From assembly GCF_014649775.1 (NCBI RefSeq), contig NZ_BMTR01000024.1:1-64000 (forward strand): DNA of 64,000 nucleotides. The letters run 5' to 3'. This document shows positions 25,582-33,857 of this stretch, piece after piece (the first letter of the stretch is position 1; each line of letters begins with the position of its first letter). The notes under the pieces were generated by a model. It was given only the letters and a program-made list of their open reading frames with translations, was not told where the DNA came from and made no database searches. The stretch comes from Streptomyces longisporoflavus. GTDB lineage: Bacteria; Actinomycetota; Actinomycetes; Streptomycetales; Streptomycetaceae. Both the position numbers and the translations under genes were made by a program.

Positions 25582-26661
25582 TCATCGGGTTCTGCGGGTG
25601 TTCCACATCGGCAGTTGTTCGAAGAGGGAGACGGCCTTTTCGTTCCAGTGCCGGTGCCAGGAGGCGGCTTCCTCGGCTGCGGCTTGCGCGTAGCGGTCGA
25701 TGTCCGTCTGCAGGAGGGTGTGGACGTTGTGGTGGTGGGCGATGTCACGGATGCGATCGATGGTCTGCGGTGTGCAGTGGGGGTTGCCGAGGGCGGCTTC
25801 GACGGTGTCGTGCTCGGCTCCGCTCGTGACGGCGAGGAGCCGGCGGGTCAGGTAGGTGAGGCGACCGGCCCGCAGGTCGGCGCCCCGGGGTTTGCCCGTC
25901 ATCGCGGGGTCGCCGAAGAGGTCGAGGTAATCGTCGCGCAGCTGCCCGCTGAGGCCGGCCGACTGCGCATAGCGGCGCAGGCTTTCCTCGTGCTCCGCCA
26001 GGTCCTGGCCTGCGGCCAGCAGGCCCAGGCGCAGGGGAGCCAGGATGGTGTAGCGGGCTGTCTTGTACTCGACGACCGTTTCCGGCAATGCCTCATCGGC
26101 CCAGGGGTGTACGTCGCGTTCGAGGTCGAGGACCTGACCGATGACGGTTTCGGTGGTAACGCCGAGCTGGACATCGAGCAGGGCCTGTTTGCTGTCGGCG
26201 GGCAGGTCGGCCTCCAACAGGACGCGCAGGGCCAGGAAACCGGCCAGATCACCCACCATCATGGCGAGTCCCAGCGCGGCCCGGGGGTTGTGCGGGAGGT
26301 CTTCGCGGCATGCGTAGTACGTGGAGGGGCCGCCGCGTCGCGTCGGCGAGTCGTCCGTGATGTCGTCGAGGATGAGCGCGTGACTGTGGAGCAGTTCGAG
26401 ACTCAGGGCCGCCTCCGCGAGTCCCGGTACCTCCTTGTCGGTGACCAGGCCTGCGGCCTCGTAGAGCAGGGCGACCCGGACCCGCTTGCCGCCGCGCAGG
26501 GACAGCTGCGCCAGCAATTCCAGACAGCGGGGCGGGAATCGGCCCAGTTGTGCACCGTTGAGGTCGCCGGGGAGATCGGCGAAGTACTTCTCGAAGGCCG
26601 CGTCGAACCGCTGTTGATGGCCGGCGGCACGCTCCAGGGCGCCGGGAGTACTGCTGCTCAT
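25582..26661 (-). CDS. Polyprenyl diphosphate synthase family protein
   Basis: This encodes 359 residues from the ATG at 26661. Trans-isoprenyl synthase motifs are present in order: GGKR at 58-61, the first Asp-rich motif DDITD at 99-103 followed by RRG, and the second Asp-rich motif DDYLD in QLRDDYLDLFGD near residue 240. It condenses allylic diphosphates with IPP using magnesium. Product length cannot be predicted with certainty; Leu and His upstream of the first motif (LLHSHALIL) suggest a C15-C20 product. No terpene cyclase gene is adjacent. Confidence 0.88.
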   Translation of the reverse strand: MSSSTPGALERAAGHQQRFDAAFEKYFADLPGDLNGAQLGRFPPRCLELLAQLSLRGGKRVRVALLYEAAGLVTDKEVPGLAEAALSLELLHSHALILDDITDDSPTRRGGPSTYYACREDLPHNPRAALGLAMMVGDLAGFLALRVLLEADLPADSKQALLDVQLGVTTETVIGQVLDLERDVHPWADEALPETVVEYKTARYTILAPLRLGLLAAGQDLAEHEESLRRYAQSAGLSGQLRDDYLDLFGDPAMTGKPRGADLRAGRLTYLTRRLLAVTSGAEHDTVEAALGNPHCTPQTIDRIRDIAHHHNVHTLLQTDIDRYAQAAAEEAASWHRHWNEKAVSLFEQLPMWNTRRTR

Positions 26662-26787
26662 GAGGTTCGGGCCGACCTTCCCACGTGGATGCGAGTGGCC
26701 AGCTTGCCATTCGCCGGGAATGCGGCCGCGACCGGTGCCGGAAGCGAGATCCACGGAACTGGACGAAACTACGCCGTGGCTACGCGG

Positions 26788-27120
26788 CTACGTCTCTACG
26801 AGACGCAGGGTCGCTATCCGCTCCCAGCCGTAGGCGGCAGTCCTCGCACGCAGCCCCAGTTCGCTGCCCGCCCTGACGATCAGGCACTGGGGCGGGCTGA
26901 GGCGACAGGCCAGGAGGGCGAGAGTCTGCAGGACGCTGTTCGACACGTAGTGCACGTCGGTGAGATCGAGGATGATCTCGTCGGTCCGTGCGGCTTCGTC
27001 GGTCAGCGCCAGCGCCAGGGGCCCTCGGTGAGAGCCGAGGACCTCGCCCCGCAGTCGCACACCGGGGCTGGTCGGCAGGGGCAGCATCAGCAGGACTTCG
27101 TCTGCGAAGTAGCCGCGCAT
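26788..27120 (-). CDS. STAS-domain protein (anti-sigma antagonist-like)
   Basis: This encodes 110 residues. The STAS beta-alpha pattern includes IILDLTDVHYVSNSVLQTL. The usual phosphorylation motif Asp-Ser is replaced by Asn-Ser here. Proteins of this kind bind an anti-sigma kinase and release a SigB/F-type sigma factor; the next gene upstream encodes such a sigma factor. The N-terminal part (FADEVLLMLPLP) is short, so it is a minimal domain. Confidence 0.75.
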   Translation of the reverse strand: MRGYFADEVLLMLPLPTSPGVRLRGEVLGSHRGPLALALTDEAARTDEIILDLTDVHYVSNSVLQTLALLACRLSPPQCLIVRAGSELGLRARTAAYGWERIATLRLVET

Positions 27121-27494
27121 TACTACTCCCGGGGTCTGGGGGAGAGCACACCGGTGGGAAGCGCGATGGCGGGAGCTGAAAGGCCGAGGCGCCAGGAACG
27201 CGGTGTGCCGTGGTGTGGCGGAAAGAGGCTCCCGCTGGAAGCAGCCGCTGGCAAAAGGGCCCCCACCCGGGCCCGGAAGATCGCCGGCAAGTCGGCTGCT
27301 GCGCTAACAGCAACCACTTGACCGCGGACTATTTGCAGCGTAGCGCGGCACACACTTGGTCGACAGGCATATACGGACTGCTTCCAAGACAGTCCTCGAC
27401 ACCCCAGCCCTGCTGCCACCCCGCTCTCTTGGATGTTGCCGCCACCAGGTCTGTGTGATGACCGCCGGGCGAGAGAACACAGCCCTCACCCTGG
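27121..27494. other. Non-coding stretch between the sigma factor and STAS genes
   Basis: About 370 bases carry no protein-like frame. A small inverted repeat (GGACTG-9 nt-CAGTCC, 27375-27395) could end the sigma-factor transcript. The remainder presumably holds the STAS gene's promoter on the minus strand. I see no clear GTTT/GGGTA SigB-type promoter. Confidence 0.5.
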
Positions 27495-28355
27495 TCAGCT
27501 GTTGCTCATCAAGCCCGCACGCAGCTCGGCGATGACACGGGTGATCAGGCGTGAGACGTGCATCTGGGAGCAGTGCAGCACTGCGCCGATCTCGCTCTGG
27601 GTGCGTTCCTCGACGAAGCGGAGGTGGATGATCCGGCGGTCGCGTTCGTCGAGGCCGGCGATCAGCGGGGCGAGAGACCGGAAGTTGACGATCAGGTCGA
27701 AGGACTGGTCCTCGAAGCCTACGAAGTCCGCGAGGGCCGGTTCGGAATCATCGCTTCCACCAGTGAACGTGCCGTCCAGTGAGAAGGAGGCGTAGCCGTT
27801 GGAGGCCACCTGTGCCTGTACCACCTCGCAGGGCTCCAGCTGCATCAGTTCCGCGAGCTCCGCCGTGGAGGGCGAGCGTCCGAGGCGGGTGCTCAACTCC
27901 TCGGTGGCCTTGGCCAGTTCGAGGCGGGCTTCCTGCAGGCGGCGCGGTACGTGCACGGCCCAGCTGGTGTCGCGGAAGAACCGCTTGATCTCACCGGTGA
28001 TGTAGGGAACGGCGAAGGAGATGAACTCGACCTCGCGGGTCAGCTCGAACCGGTCGATGGCCTTGATCAGGCCGATCGTGCCGACCTGGATGATGTCTTC
28101 CATCTCCTGCGGGCCGCGGTGCCTGAACCGTGAGGCCGCGTACTGCACGAGGGAGAGGTTGATCTCGATCAGGCAGCCGCGCACGTACCGGTAGTCGTGC
28201 GTTCCTTCATCGAGCTTGCCGAGCTGGTCGAAGAAGCGCTTGGAGATGGTGCGCGCGTCGCGCGGGCTTACCGATGACGGGTCGGTGTGTGCCCGCCGGG
28301 CGATCTCGTCCTCCGCTTGCGTCTGCGTCCGCCGGCTCTCCGTCGTTGCGAGCAT
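27495..28355 (-). CDS. SigB/SigF/SigG-family RNA polymerase sigma factor
   Basis: This encodes 286 residues. Regions 2-4 of group 3 sigma factors are complete: region 2 has CLIEINLSLVQYAASRFRHRG, EDIIQVGTIGLIKAIDRFE and VEFISFAVPYITGEIKRFFRD; region 3 has VPRRLQEARLEL; region 4 has LDERDRRIIHLRFVEERTQ and the HTH IGAVLHCSQMHVSRLI. These factors drive stress, osmotic and developmental regulons in Streptomyces. It is flanked by two STAS genes, the usual partner-switching context, but no RsbW-type kinase gene is next to it, so the anti-sigma factor must be elsewhere. Confidence 0.92.
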   Translation of the reverse strand: MLATTESRRTQTQAEDEIARRAHTDPSSVSPRDARTISKRFFDQLGKLDEGTHDYRYVRGCLIEINLSLVQYAASRFRHRGPQEMEDIIQVGTIGLIKAIDRFELTREVEFISFAVPYITGEIKRFFRDTSWAVHVPRRLQEARLELAKATEELSTRLGRSPSTAELAELMQLEPCEVVQAQVASNGYASFSLDGTFTGGSDDSEPALADFVGFEDQSFDLIVNFRSLAPLIAGLDERDRRIIHLRFVEERTQSEIGAVLHCSQMHVSRLITRVIAELRAGLMSNS

Positions 28356-28478
28356 GCATCCCGCTTCCCGTCATGAGCTGGGCGCTCTGCCCGTACCCGG
28401 CCACGTGCCCAGCAACGGCCGGGGCACACCCGATCGGGGCGGTCAATGCAAGTCTGCGGTAAGAAGGGGGGGGGCGGT

Positions 28479-28841
28479 TCAGGCGAGGCTGGCGAGGGCC
28501 CGGGAGAGGCTGGGGCAGATCGTGAAGATCGCTTCGGTGCCGGAAACGCTGAGGCGGCGCCGGAAGGTTGCCGTCACTGGGCCGACCAGGATCAGCCGGG
28601 TGTCTTGGCAGGCGTTCAGCAGCAGTCCCAGCAGGGTCGCGTCGCCGAACGTCATCGCTCCCAGATCCACGATCAGTGGAGTGCCCTGTCCGGCGGCGCG
28701 AGTGAAGGCATCCTCGAGCTGGTCGCTGGTGGTGGCGTCCGCGGTGCCGCGCAGGGTCAGGACGTAGGCGTCCGGGTCGTGGAACTCCGCCTCAAGTACC
28801 AAGAGCGGCTCCTCAAACGCGTCTCTGCTCGAGGGGCTCAT
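28479..28841 (-). CDS. STAS-domain protein lacking the phospho-serine
   Basis: This encodes 120 residues. STAS elements are VLTLRGTADATTSDQLEDAF, the core LIVDLGAMTFGDATLLGLLL and the ending AIFTICPSLSRALASL. Where anti-sigma antagonists carry Asp-Ser for phosphorylation, this protein has Asp-Ala (GDAT). It may therefore be permanently unphosphorylated or use the neighbouring Thr. It is located upstream of the sigma-factor gene on the same strand (123 bp), so it probably belongs to its regulatory circuit. Confidence 0.78.
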   Translation of the reverse strand: MSPSSRDAFEEPLLVLEAEFHDPDAYVLTLRGTADATTSDQLEDAFTRAAGQGTPLIVDLGAMTFGDATLLGLLLNACQDTRLILVGPVTATFRRRLSVSGTEAIFTICPSLSRALASLA

Positions 28842-29014
28842 CCGGCCAGCATGTCAGACAAGCAGACTTTGCTTCCGCGCACCCCGCGCACCCCCGGGCC
28901 GCCGGTGGTACGCGGAGGGCCGGCCGGCGGTGTCGTCGCCGGCCCAGTCGCTGTGGTGGGCGGCGGCGCGCGGAGTGCGCGGCCTGGAACACCGGGCGCT
29001 GCCGCCCGTCCCGT

Positions 29015-29440
29015 TCAGCCCGCTCCCATATCGGCCGACAGCCAGTGCTCCGGCCGCATCCGGACCACGACGTGATCGCCGAGCTCGGCCTCCGCCCACA
29101 CCGCGTACTGCTCAAGCGCGTCACCCGCCAGATAGCGGCCGGCCATCTCGCGGTGCAGGCCGCCGGCCGCCTCGGTCACCTCGGCGACGGGCCCTTCGAC
29201 AGAGACGTACCTGACCGTCGGCGTCGTGCGCTGGACCAGCAGGCTGAAGTGGCCTGCGGCCCTGATCCGCTGCATCTTGCGGGAGTCCACGCCGGTGAGG
29301 ATCCAGGGCAGGCCGCCGGGCTCATAGGCGTACCAGATCGGCACCAGCAGCGGCCCGCGTGCGTCACCCGCGTCGACGCCGAGGGCGGCGACATGCGGCT
29401 CGGACAGGAACTGTTCGCGTTCTTCACGGGAGAGCGCCAT
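29015..29440 (-). CDS. Pyridoxamine-5'-phosphate-oxidase-fold protein (F420/FMN type)
   Basis: This encodes 141 residues. The split-barrel fold of the PPOX family is shown by HVAALGVDAGDARGPLLVPIWYAYEPG, then LPWILTGVDSRKMQRIRAAG and SLLVQRTTPTVRYVSVEGP. In actinobacteria such short proteins bind F420, FMN or heme, and some reduce quinones or toxins. The C-terminal half carries LAGDALEQYAVWAE. It stands alone between the STAS gene and the acyltransferase. Confidence 0.85.
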   Translation of the reverse strand: MALSREEREQFLSEPHVAALGVDAGDARGPLLVPIWYAYEPGGLPWILTGVDSRKMQRIRAAGHFSLLVQRTTPTVRYVSVEGPVAEVTEAAGGLHREMAGRYLAGDALEQYAVWAEAELGDHVVVRMRPEHWLSADMGAG

Positions 29441-29511
29441 ACAGCAACCGTAGGCGCGGCCACCGGCAGCGGCAGCGCGAGGCGGGGCGGGGAAGCGCGC
29501 CGCGCCCGTCC

Positions 29512-30618
29512 CTACCGCGAACGCTCGCCCACCGGCACGGCAGTCCGCGGCAGCCGAGGCTCCACCAGCGGACGCAGCAGTTTCCGTACCGGTGGAGTCG
29601 ACAGCAGGAACACCGCGGCGATGACACCGAGGGTGAGCAGGATCTGGCCGGCCGCGCCCAGGTCCTTCACGGCCGGGTACAGGCCCGCTGCCTCGCCCGC
29701 GCGGATCAGGAGGCCGTGCAGGAGATAGGGGTACATCGTGGCTGCGCCGAGAGCCGTAAAGGCCGTACGGCGTCGGGGCACACAGGCGAAGAACGCGGCG
29801 ACCAGCACCGCGCTGAGGGCGAAGAGGCAGATGCGTACGGCCAGATACTGCGGCCAGGTCACGTCGAGGTCCGTGTAGCCGGCGTCCATGGACAGCCAGT
29901 GCTCATCGGGTGCGGGGATCAGCAGGTACGCGGCGATCCCGGCGCAGGCCAGTGCCGCCACGCCGCAGCGGCGGGCCGCCCTTCGGCGCAGGAGGGCGAA
30001 GTGCTCCGGGCGCAGGTTCAGGCCGAGGACGAACCACGGCAGGAACATCAGCACGCGCGGAAGCGCCAGGTCGTAGCCCATCGTCGTGAGGCCGGCCGCG
30101 AGGGAGATCAGTACGGCGATCGGCACGGGGTGGCGGATCGCCCGCCACAGGGGAGTGCTCAGCCGCCACAGGAACAGGGCGACGAGGAACCAGCAGAGGT
30201 AGGTGGGTTCCGTGGGGGTGAGGGTAAAAGGCTCGCCTCGTACGGCGCTGTTCGTGGCGGAGTAGGCCGTCTCGAACAGGAGGTAGGGGATGAGCACCCC
30301 TTCGATCAGGCGGCGTACCTGGTCGGGGCGGCCGGTGAAGCGCTGCGAAAAGTAGCCGCACAGCAGGATGAACGCCGGCATGTGGAACGCGTACACCAGG
30401 GTGTGGACCGCCTGGAGCGTGTGCGTGCCGTTGACGATCTGCTCCCAGGAGTGGCCGAGAGCGACCAGGACGATCAGGAGGAACTTCGCGTTGTCGAAGA
30501 ACGGGTCGCGCGGGTCCTGAGGGCGCTGGGTGTCCTGCACGTCCCGCATGTCCTGCGTGTCCTGTTTGTTCGGTGTGTTCCGCGGGTCTTGCCGATTGGT
30601 GGCGGGCAGCATCCGCAT
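29512..30618 (-). CDS. Acyltransferase-3 family membrane protein
   Basis: This encodes 368 residues. The ATG at 30618 overlaps the stop of the PIG-L gene (TGATG), so translation is coupled. A hydrophilic N-terminus of about 40 residues, repetitive in Gln, Asp, Thr and Pro, precedes about ten membrane helices. The acyltransferase-3 hallmark is FFDNAKFLLIVLVALGH followed by FHMPAFILLCGYF, with catalytic His in VALGHSW and FHMP. Such proteins O-acetylate or acylate sugars, peptidoglycan or exported metabolites. Coupling to a secreted deacetylase suggests joint work on a surface glycan (inference). Confidence 0.86.
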   Translation of the reverse strand: MRMLPATNRQDPRNTPNKQDTQDMRDVQDTQRPQDPRDPFFDNAKFLLIVLVALGHSWEQIVNGTHTLQAVHTLVYAFHMPAFILLCGYFSQRFTGRPDQVRRLIEGVLIPYLLFETAYSATNSAVRGEPFTLTPTEPTYLCWFLVALFLWRLSTPLWRAIRHPVPIAVLISLAAGLTTMGYDLALPRVLMFLPWFVLGLNLRPEHFALLRRRAARRCGVAALACAGIAAYLLIPAPDEHWLSMDAGYTDLDVTWPQYLAVRICLFALSAVLVAAFFACVPRRRTAFTALGAATMYPYLLHGLLIRAGEAAGLYPAVKDLGAAGQILLTLGVIAAVFLLSTPPVRKLLRPLVEPRLPRTAVPVGERSR

Positions 30619-32900
30619 CACGCCTTCGACCTCCCCGCCGTCGTGGGCTTCGTCGGCTGCCAGGGGGCCAGGCGACCTCCTCCACGCGGGGCACGGGTCC
30701 AGTACAGGCGGCTGTCGAGACCGAGCATGGCGAGGACGACGCCGCCCGAGGCCAGCAGAACACTTGCCGGCGCGCCGGCCGGGAGCACCCCGGTCTGGTT
30801 CCACTGCGGTCGGCGCCCGGCGGTGCCCCGGGCAGCCCAGGCCGTGGCGACATCGCCCGTGGCGGTCCGCGCCGCGAGCAGGACAGTGCCCCGGCCGTCC
30901 GGAGCGGCACTCACCGGGCCGTAGCCGCCGGGCCCGCCCAGATCGGTGACGGCCGGCGACCTGTGCGCGCCGGATGACCTGCGCGTGCTGGATGACCGGC
31001 GCACCCGGCCCGGCTCCGCCGGGGAAGGGGTGAGGGCGTCCGCGTGCAGGCCGGCCGAGCACACGTGCCCGGAGCCGGGGGCGCGGTAGAACACCCGGAC
31101 ACCGTCGTCGTCCCTGCGGACGGTCAACGGCAAGGTGGTGACCGGAAGACCGGTGGCCAGCGGGCCGCGCACCTTCGCACCCGGGCTGTCCTGGACCCAG
31201 GCCAGGACGCTGTGCGGGGTGGCGGCAAGGACGTAGGCGCGCCCGGCGCGGTCCGTCGCGGCGACCGGATCGCCGTGCACGGCCTTGCCGCCGAGGCCCC
31301 GCCAGGGCGTCCACGTCCCGTCCGTCTGCCGCATGCGCGCGGTCAGCTGGTGGCTGCTGTCGCGCAGGAACACCGCCATCGTGCCGTCGTCGTGCACCAC
31401 GACCGCGGGCGAACTGATGTCGTTGGTACCGACCTCGTCGGACAGCTCCGGGCTGCCCAGCGACTGCCAGGGGCCAAAGGGCCCGCCCGGGTCCTCCTGA
31501 ACGACGAACCCCGCTTCCCTGCGGTAAGCGGCCGCGGACTGATCGCCGAGCAGGGTGCGCGTTCCGAAGACGGCGATGCGTCCGTCGGGCAGGGCCACCG
31601 GCCGTACACCGGTGTCCATACCGGTCTCCGTCTGGAATACGGGCCCCGTCCACCGGCTCGAACTCCGTCGCCCGCCGCTTCCTGTCGCCTCGGCGGGCCG
31701 GTGCCAGTGCGCGATCCGTCCGTCCAGTACGGCGAAGGCCCACAGGCTGTCGTCCTTGCCCGCCAGGAGCCAGTCGGTGCCGCTGTCGCCGGCGTGGTGG
31801 ATGCTGTGCGACCAGCGGGGCTTCGGATGCGCGGCGACTTTGAGGTCGCCACAGCCCGCCGGGTCCGTGCAGGAGTTCCGTGAGGTGTCGTCGCTCCAGG
31901 AGTACGTCTCGAGGGTCCGGGCCTTGGAGGCGCCGGAAGCGGGGTCGAGTGCCCGGGGCAGACCGCCGTTGAAGTAGCCCATGTAGGCCTGCACGGTGAA
32001 GTGAGGACGTGCGCCGCCCGCGGCGTAGCGGGCGAGGGCCTGCTGGACGAACCGGGCGCCGAAACGGTGATCCTGGTGGTCGGAGCACCTGAGGTTGCGG
32101 TCGAGGCGGCCCGGCGTCGGGTTCTGCATGCGCACCTGGGTCGGCCGGAACCGCTCCAGGTAGCCGGTCAATGTCTGGATGAGCTGTTCCCTGCTGTACG
32201 AGAAATCGCGGGTGACCACACCACCGTGCGCCAACTGGGAGCCGAGCACACCCACCCGGCCCTGCCACAGCCCGTGCAGACTGTGCGGGCGGTCACCGCG
32301 GATGCTGCCCGCCTCGTGCAGCAGCGTCCACACCAATTGGACGTGGGGATATCCCCGCAGCGTGTCGAGCTCAGCCTGCCCGCCGCCCGCCGTCGCGATG
32401 ACGGAGCGCTGCCAGGGGTGGCCCGGCTGCCCGGTGACCATTTCCGCGTAGGCGGCGCGGATACCGTTCTGCCGTGCCTTGGCGAACTTGTGCTTGTCGC
32501 GGGCGGGGCGGGGGCCGCCCCGGCCCGCGCCCTCCCGGGGCCCGTTGATGCCGTTGGACTCCCCGGATGTCAGGTAGATGGTGGCCAGGGGCCGGCCGCT
32601 GCGCAGCGACTGTCCGACCTCGGGGTTGATGAAGAACAGGTCGTCGTCGGGATGCGCGACGATCTGCACGATCGACTCCGTGGTCTCGGGCTGCGGCCCG
32701 GAGGCCGCCCACGTACCCGAGGGGCCCGCCGTACTCATGTCGGGTGACTGGTGAGGATTGACGGGCGCGCTGCCGCTGTCACTCTCCGCGCGGAGTGCCA
32801 TGCCTATGCCGACACCTACGGGCGTCATGGCCCCCAGCACGGTGGCGGCGAGAACATTGCGACGGGTTGCGCGCGCGAGGATGCGCTTTTCGGGGGCCAT
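30618..32900 (-). CDS. Secreted PIG-L deacetylase fused to a beta-propeller domain
   Basis: This encodes 760 residues from the ATG at 32900, placed just before the Tat-like ARATRRNVLAATVLGAM; a GTG at 32975 would bury the signal. The PIG-L/LmbE domain (about 78-330) has the zinc motif VAHPDDDLFF (82-87 core) and the distal CSDHQDHRFG. From about residue 350 to the end come repeated tryptophan and glycine propeller units (DSLWAFAVLDGRIAHW, GTWTPWRGLGG, ATPHSVLAWVQ), a sialidase or carbohydrate-binding-like propeller. It probably removes N-acetyl groups from an extracellular glycan. The stop overlaps the acyltransferase start. Confidence 0.87.
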   Translation of the reverse strand: MAPEKRILARATRRNVLAATVLGAMTPVGVGIGMALRAESDSGSAPVNPHQSPDMSTAGPSGTWAASGPQPETTESIVQIVAHPDDDLFFINPEVGQSLRSGRPLATIYLTSGESNGINGPREGAGRGGPRPARDKHKFAKARQNGIRAAYAEMVTGQPGHPWQRSVIATAGGGQAELDTLRGYPHVQLVWTLLHEAGSIRGDRPHSLHGLWQGRVGVLGSQLAHGGVVTRDFSYSREQLIQTLTGYLERFRPTQVRMQNPTPGRLDRNLRCSDHQDHRFGARFVQQALARYAAGGARPHFTVQAYMGYFNGGLPRALDPASGASKARTLETYSWSDDTSRNSCTDPAGCGDLKVAAHPKPRWSHSIHHAGDSGTDWLLAGKDDSLWAFAVLDGRIAHWHRPAEATGSGGRRSSSRWTGPVFQTETGMDTGVRPVALPDGRIAVFGTRTLLGDQSAAAYRREAGFVVQEDPGGPFGPWQSLGSPELSDEVGTNDISSPAVVVHDDGTMAVFLRDSSHQLTARMRQTDGTWTPWRGLGGKAVHGDPVAATDRAGRAYVLAATPHSVLAWVQDSPGAKVRGPLATGLPVTTLPLTVRRDDDGVRVFYRAPGSGHVCSAGLHADALTPSPAEPGRVRRSSSTRRSSGAHRSPAVTDLGGPGGYGPVSAAPDGRGTVLLAARTATGDVATAWAARGTAGRRPQWNQTGVLPAGAPASVLLASGGVVLAMLGLDSRLYWTRAPRGGGRLAPWQPTKPTTAGRSKA

Positions 32901-33171
32901 GGAGGGTCTTGCCTTATCTGAATCTGACGTACCGGCCACTCGGCCAACAGCTGCCGCTGCCACTTCCTTGATCACGGGGGAGGATGATCTGCGGACGCGC
33001 CGGGTTGTCCCCAGTGATCTTCCTCACGGCGGCGGAGCGGCTGCTGCCTGCGCTTTTTCTGCCTGCGGTCTACGCCTACGCGGATGAATTTCCGGGACGG
33101 ATGGCGCCGCGCGGAAAGAGGAGACGGCCCCGGGACGGAGCGACATGGTTGTGGGCGGAGCCGGGTAAAGC

Positions 33172-33843
33172 GTGTGCGTGCTGTCCTTACCCGAGTACAC
33201 CCGTGCCCTCCGCGACCGTTTCGCCGCCGACGGCTACCTGCCCCTGCCCGCACTGGTGCCACCCGAGGCGCTGCCGGTCCTCGACAGCGAGGTCAAGCGG
33301 CTGGGAAAGCTTGCCGTGCGACGGGACTTCGCCATGGAATGCATGGACCGCTCACCCCGTCACATGACCACCCTCGGCGGCCACGCCATCGCCCGGGAGT
33401 CCGAACTGATCCCGCAGCTGTACCGCGACGAGTATCTGCTCGACCTGCTCGGCCGGATCGCGGACCTGCAGGCCGTTCCCGTGAGCGATCCCCTCGAACG
33501 CCACGTCATCAACAGCCTCCATCAGCAAGGCGACACCCACGGAGCTCACACCGACGACTACCCCCTGGCGCTGGTGCTGTTCACCGAGGCACCGGCCGAC
33601 CCCGCCGACGGCGGACTCCTGGAATACGCCCAACGCGCCGGCAACCTGAACACCCTCCGCAGCGACGCCGCCAGGCGTGCCCATCACCGGCCCGGTGACG
33701 GCTATCTCCTGCGCAGCGACACCACGGCCCATCGCGTCACTCCGCTACGCCGAGCCGGCCTGCGCCGTACAGTCCTCAACTTCGCCTACACCACGCCAAA
33801 CAGGCAGCAGGCCGTGACCCGCTCCGCCTCTCAGCTGTACTGA
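33172..33843 (+). CDS. HalD/BesD-like 2-oxoglutarate/Fe(II) oxygenase
   Basis: This encodes 223 residues from the GTG at 33172, with GGAG about 11 bases upstream. The Fe(II) facial triad is visible: His126-Thr127-Asp128 in GAHTDDYPLALVL and His187 in TTAHRVTPL, with the 2OG-binding Arg in the following RRAGLRRTV. The family includes amino-acid radical halogenases, which carry Gly in place of the Asp. The Asp here predicts hydroxylation rather than halogenation, if the alignment holds. It is convergent with the TetR gene (15 bp). The substrate, perhaps a free amino acid, is unknown. Confidence 0.8.
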   Translation: MCVLSLPEYTRALRDRFAADGYLPLPALVPPEALPVLDSEVKRLGKLAVRRDFAMECMDRSPRHMTTLGGHAIARESELIPQLYRDEYLLDLLGRIADLQAVPVSDPLERHVINSLHQQGDTHGAHTDDYPLALVLFTEAPADPADGGLLEYAQRAGNLNTLRSDAARRAHHRPGDGYLLRSDTTAHRVTPLRRAGLRRTVLNFAYTTPNRQQAVTRSASQLY

Positions 33844-33857
33844 CCACGGCACCGTCG

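Noticed and set aside
30700..31020. Short similar DNA words in the propeller part of the PIG-L gene taken for a CRISPR-like array
   Set aside because: Words are short, unequal and lie inside a coding frame; they reflect propeller repeats and Arg/Ser codons.
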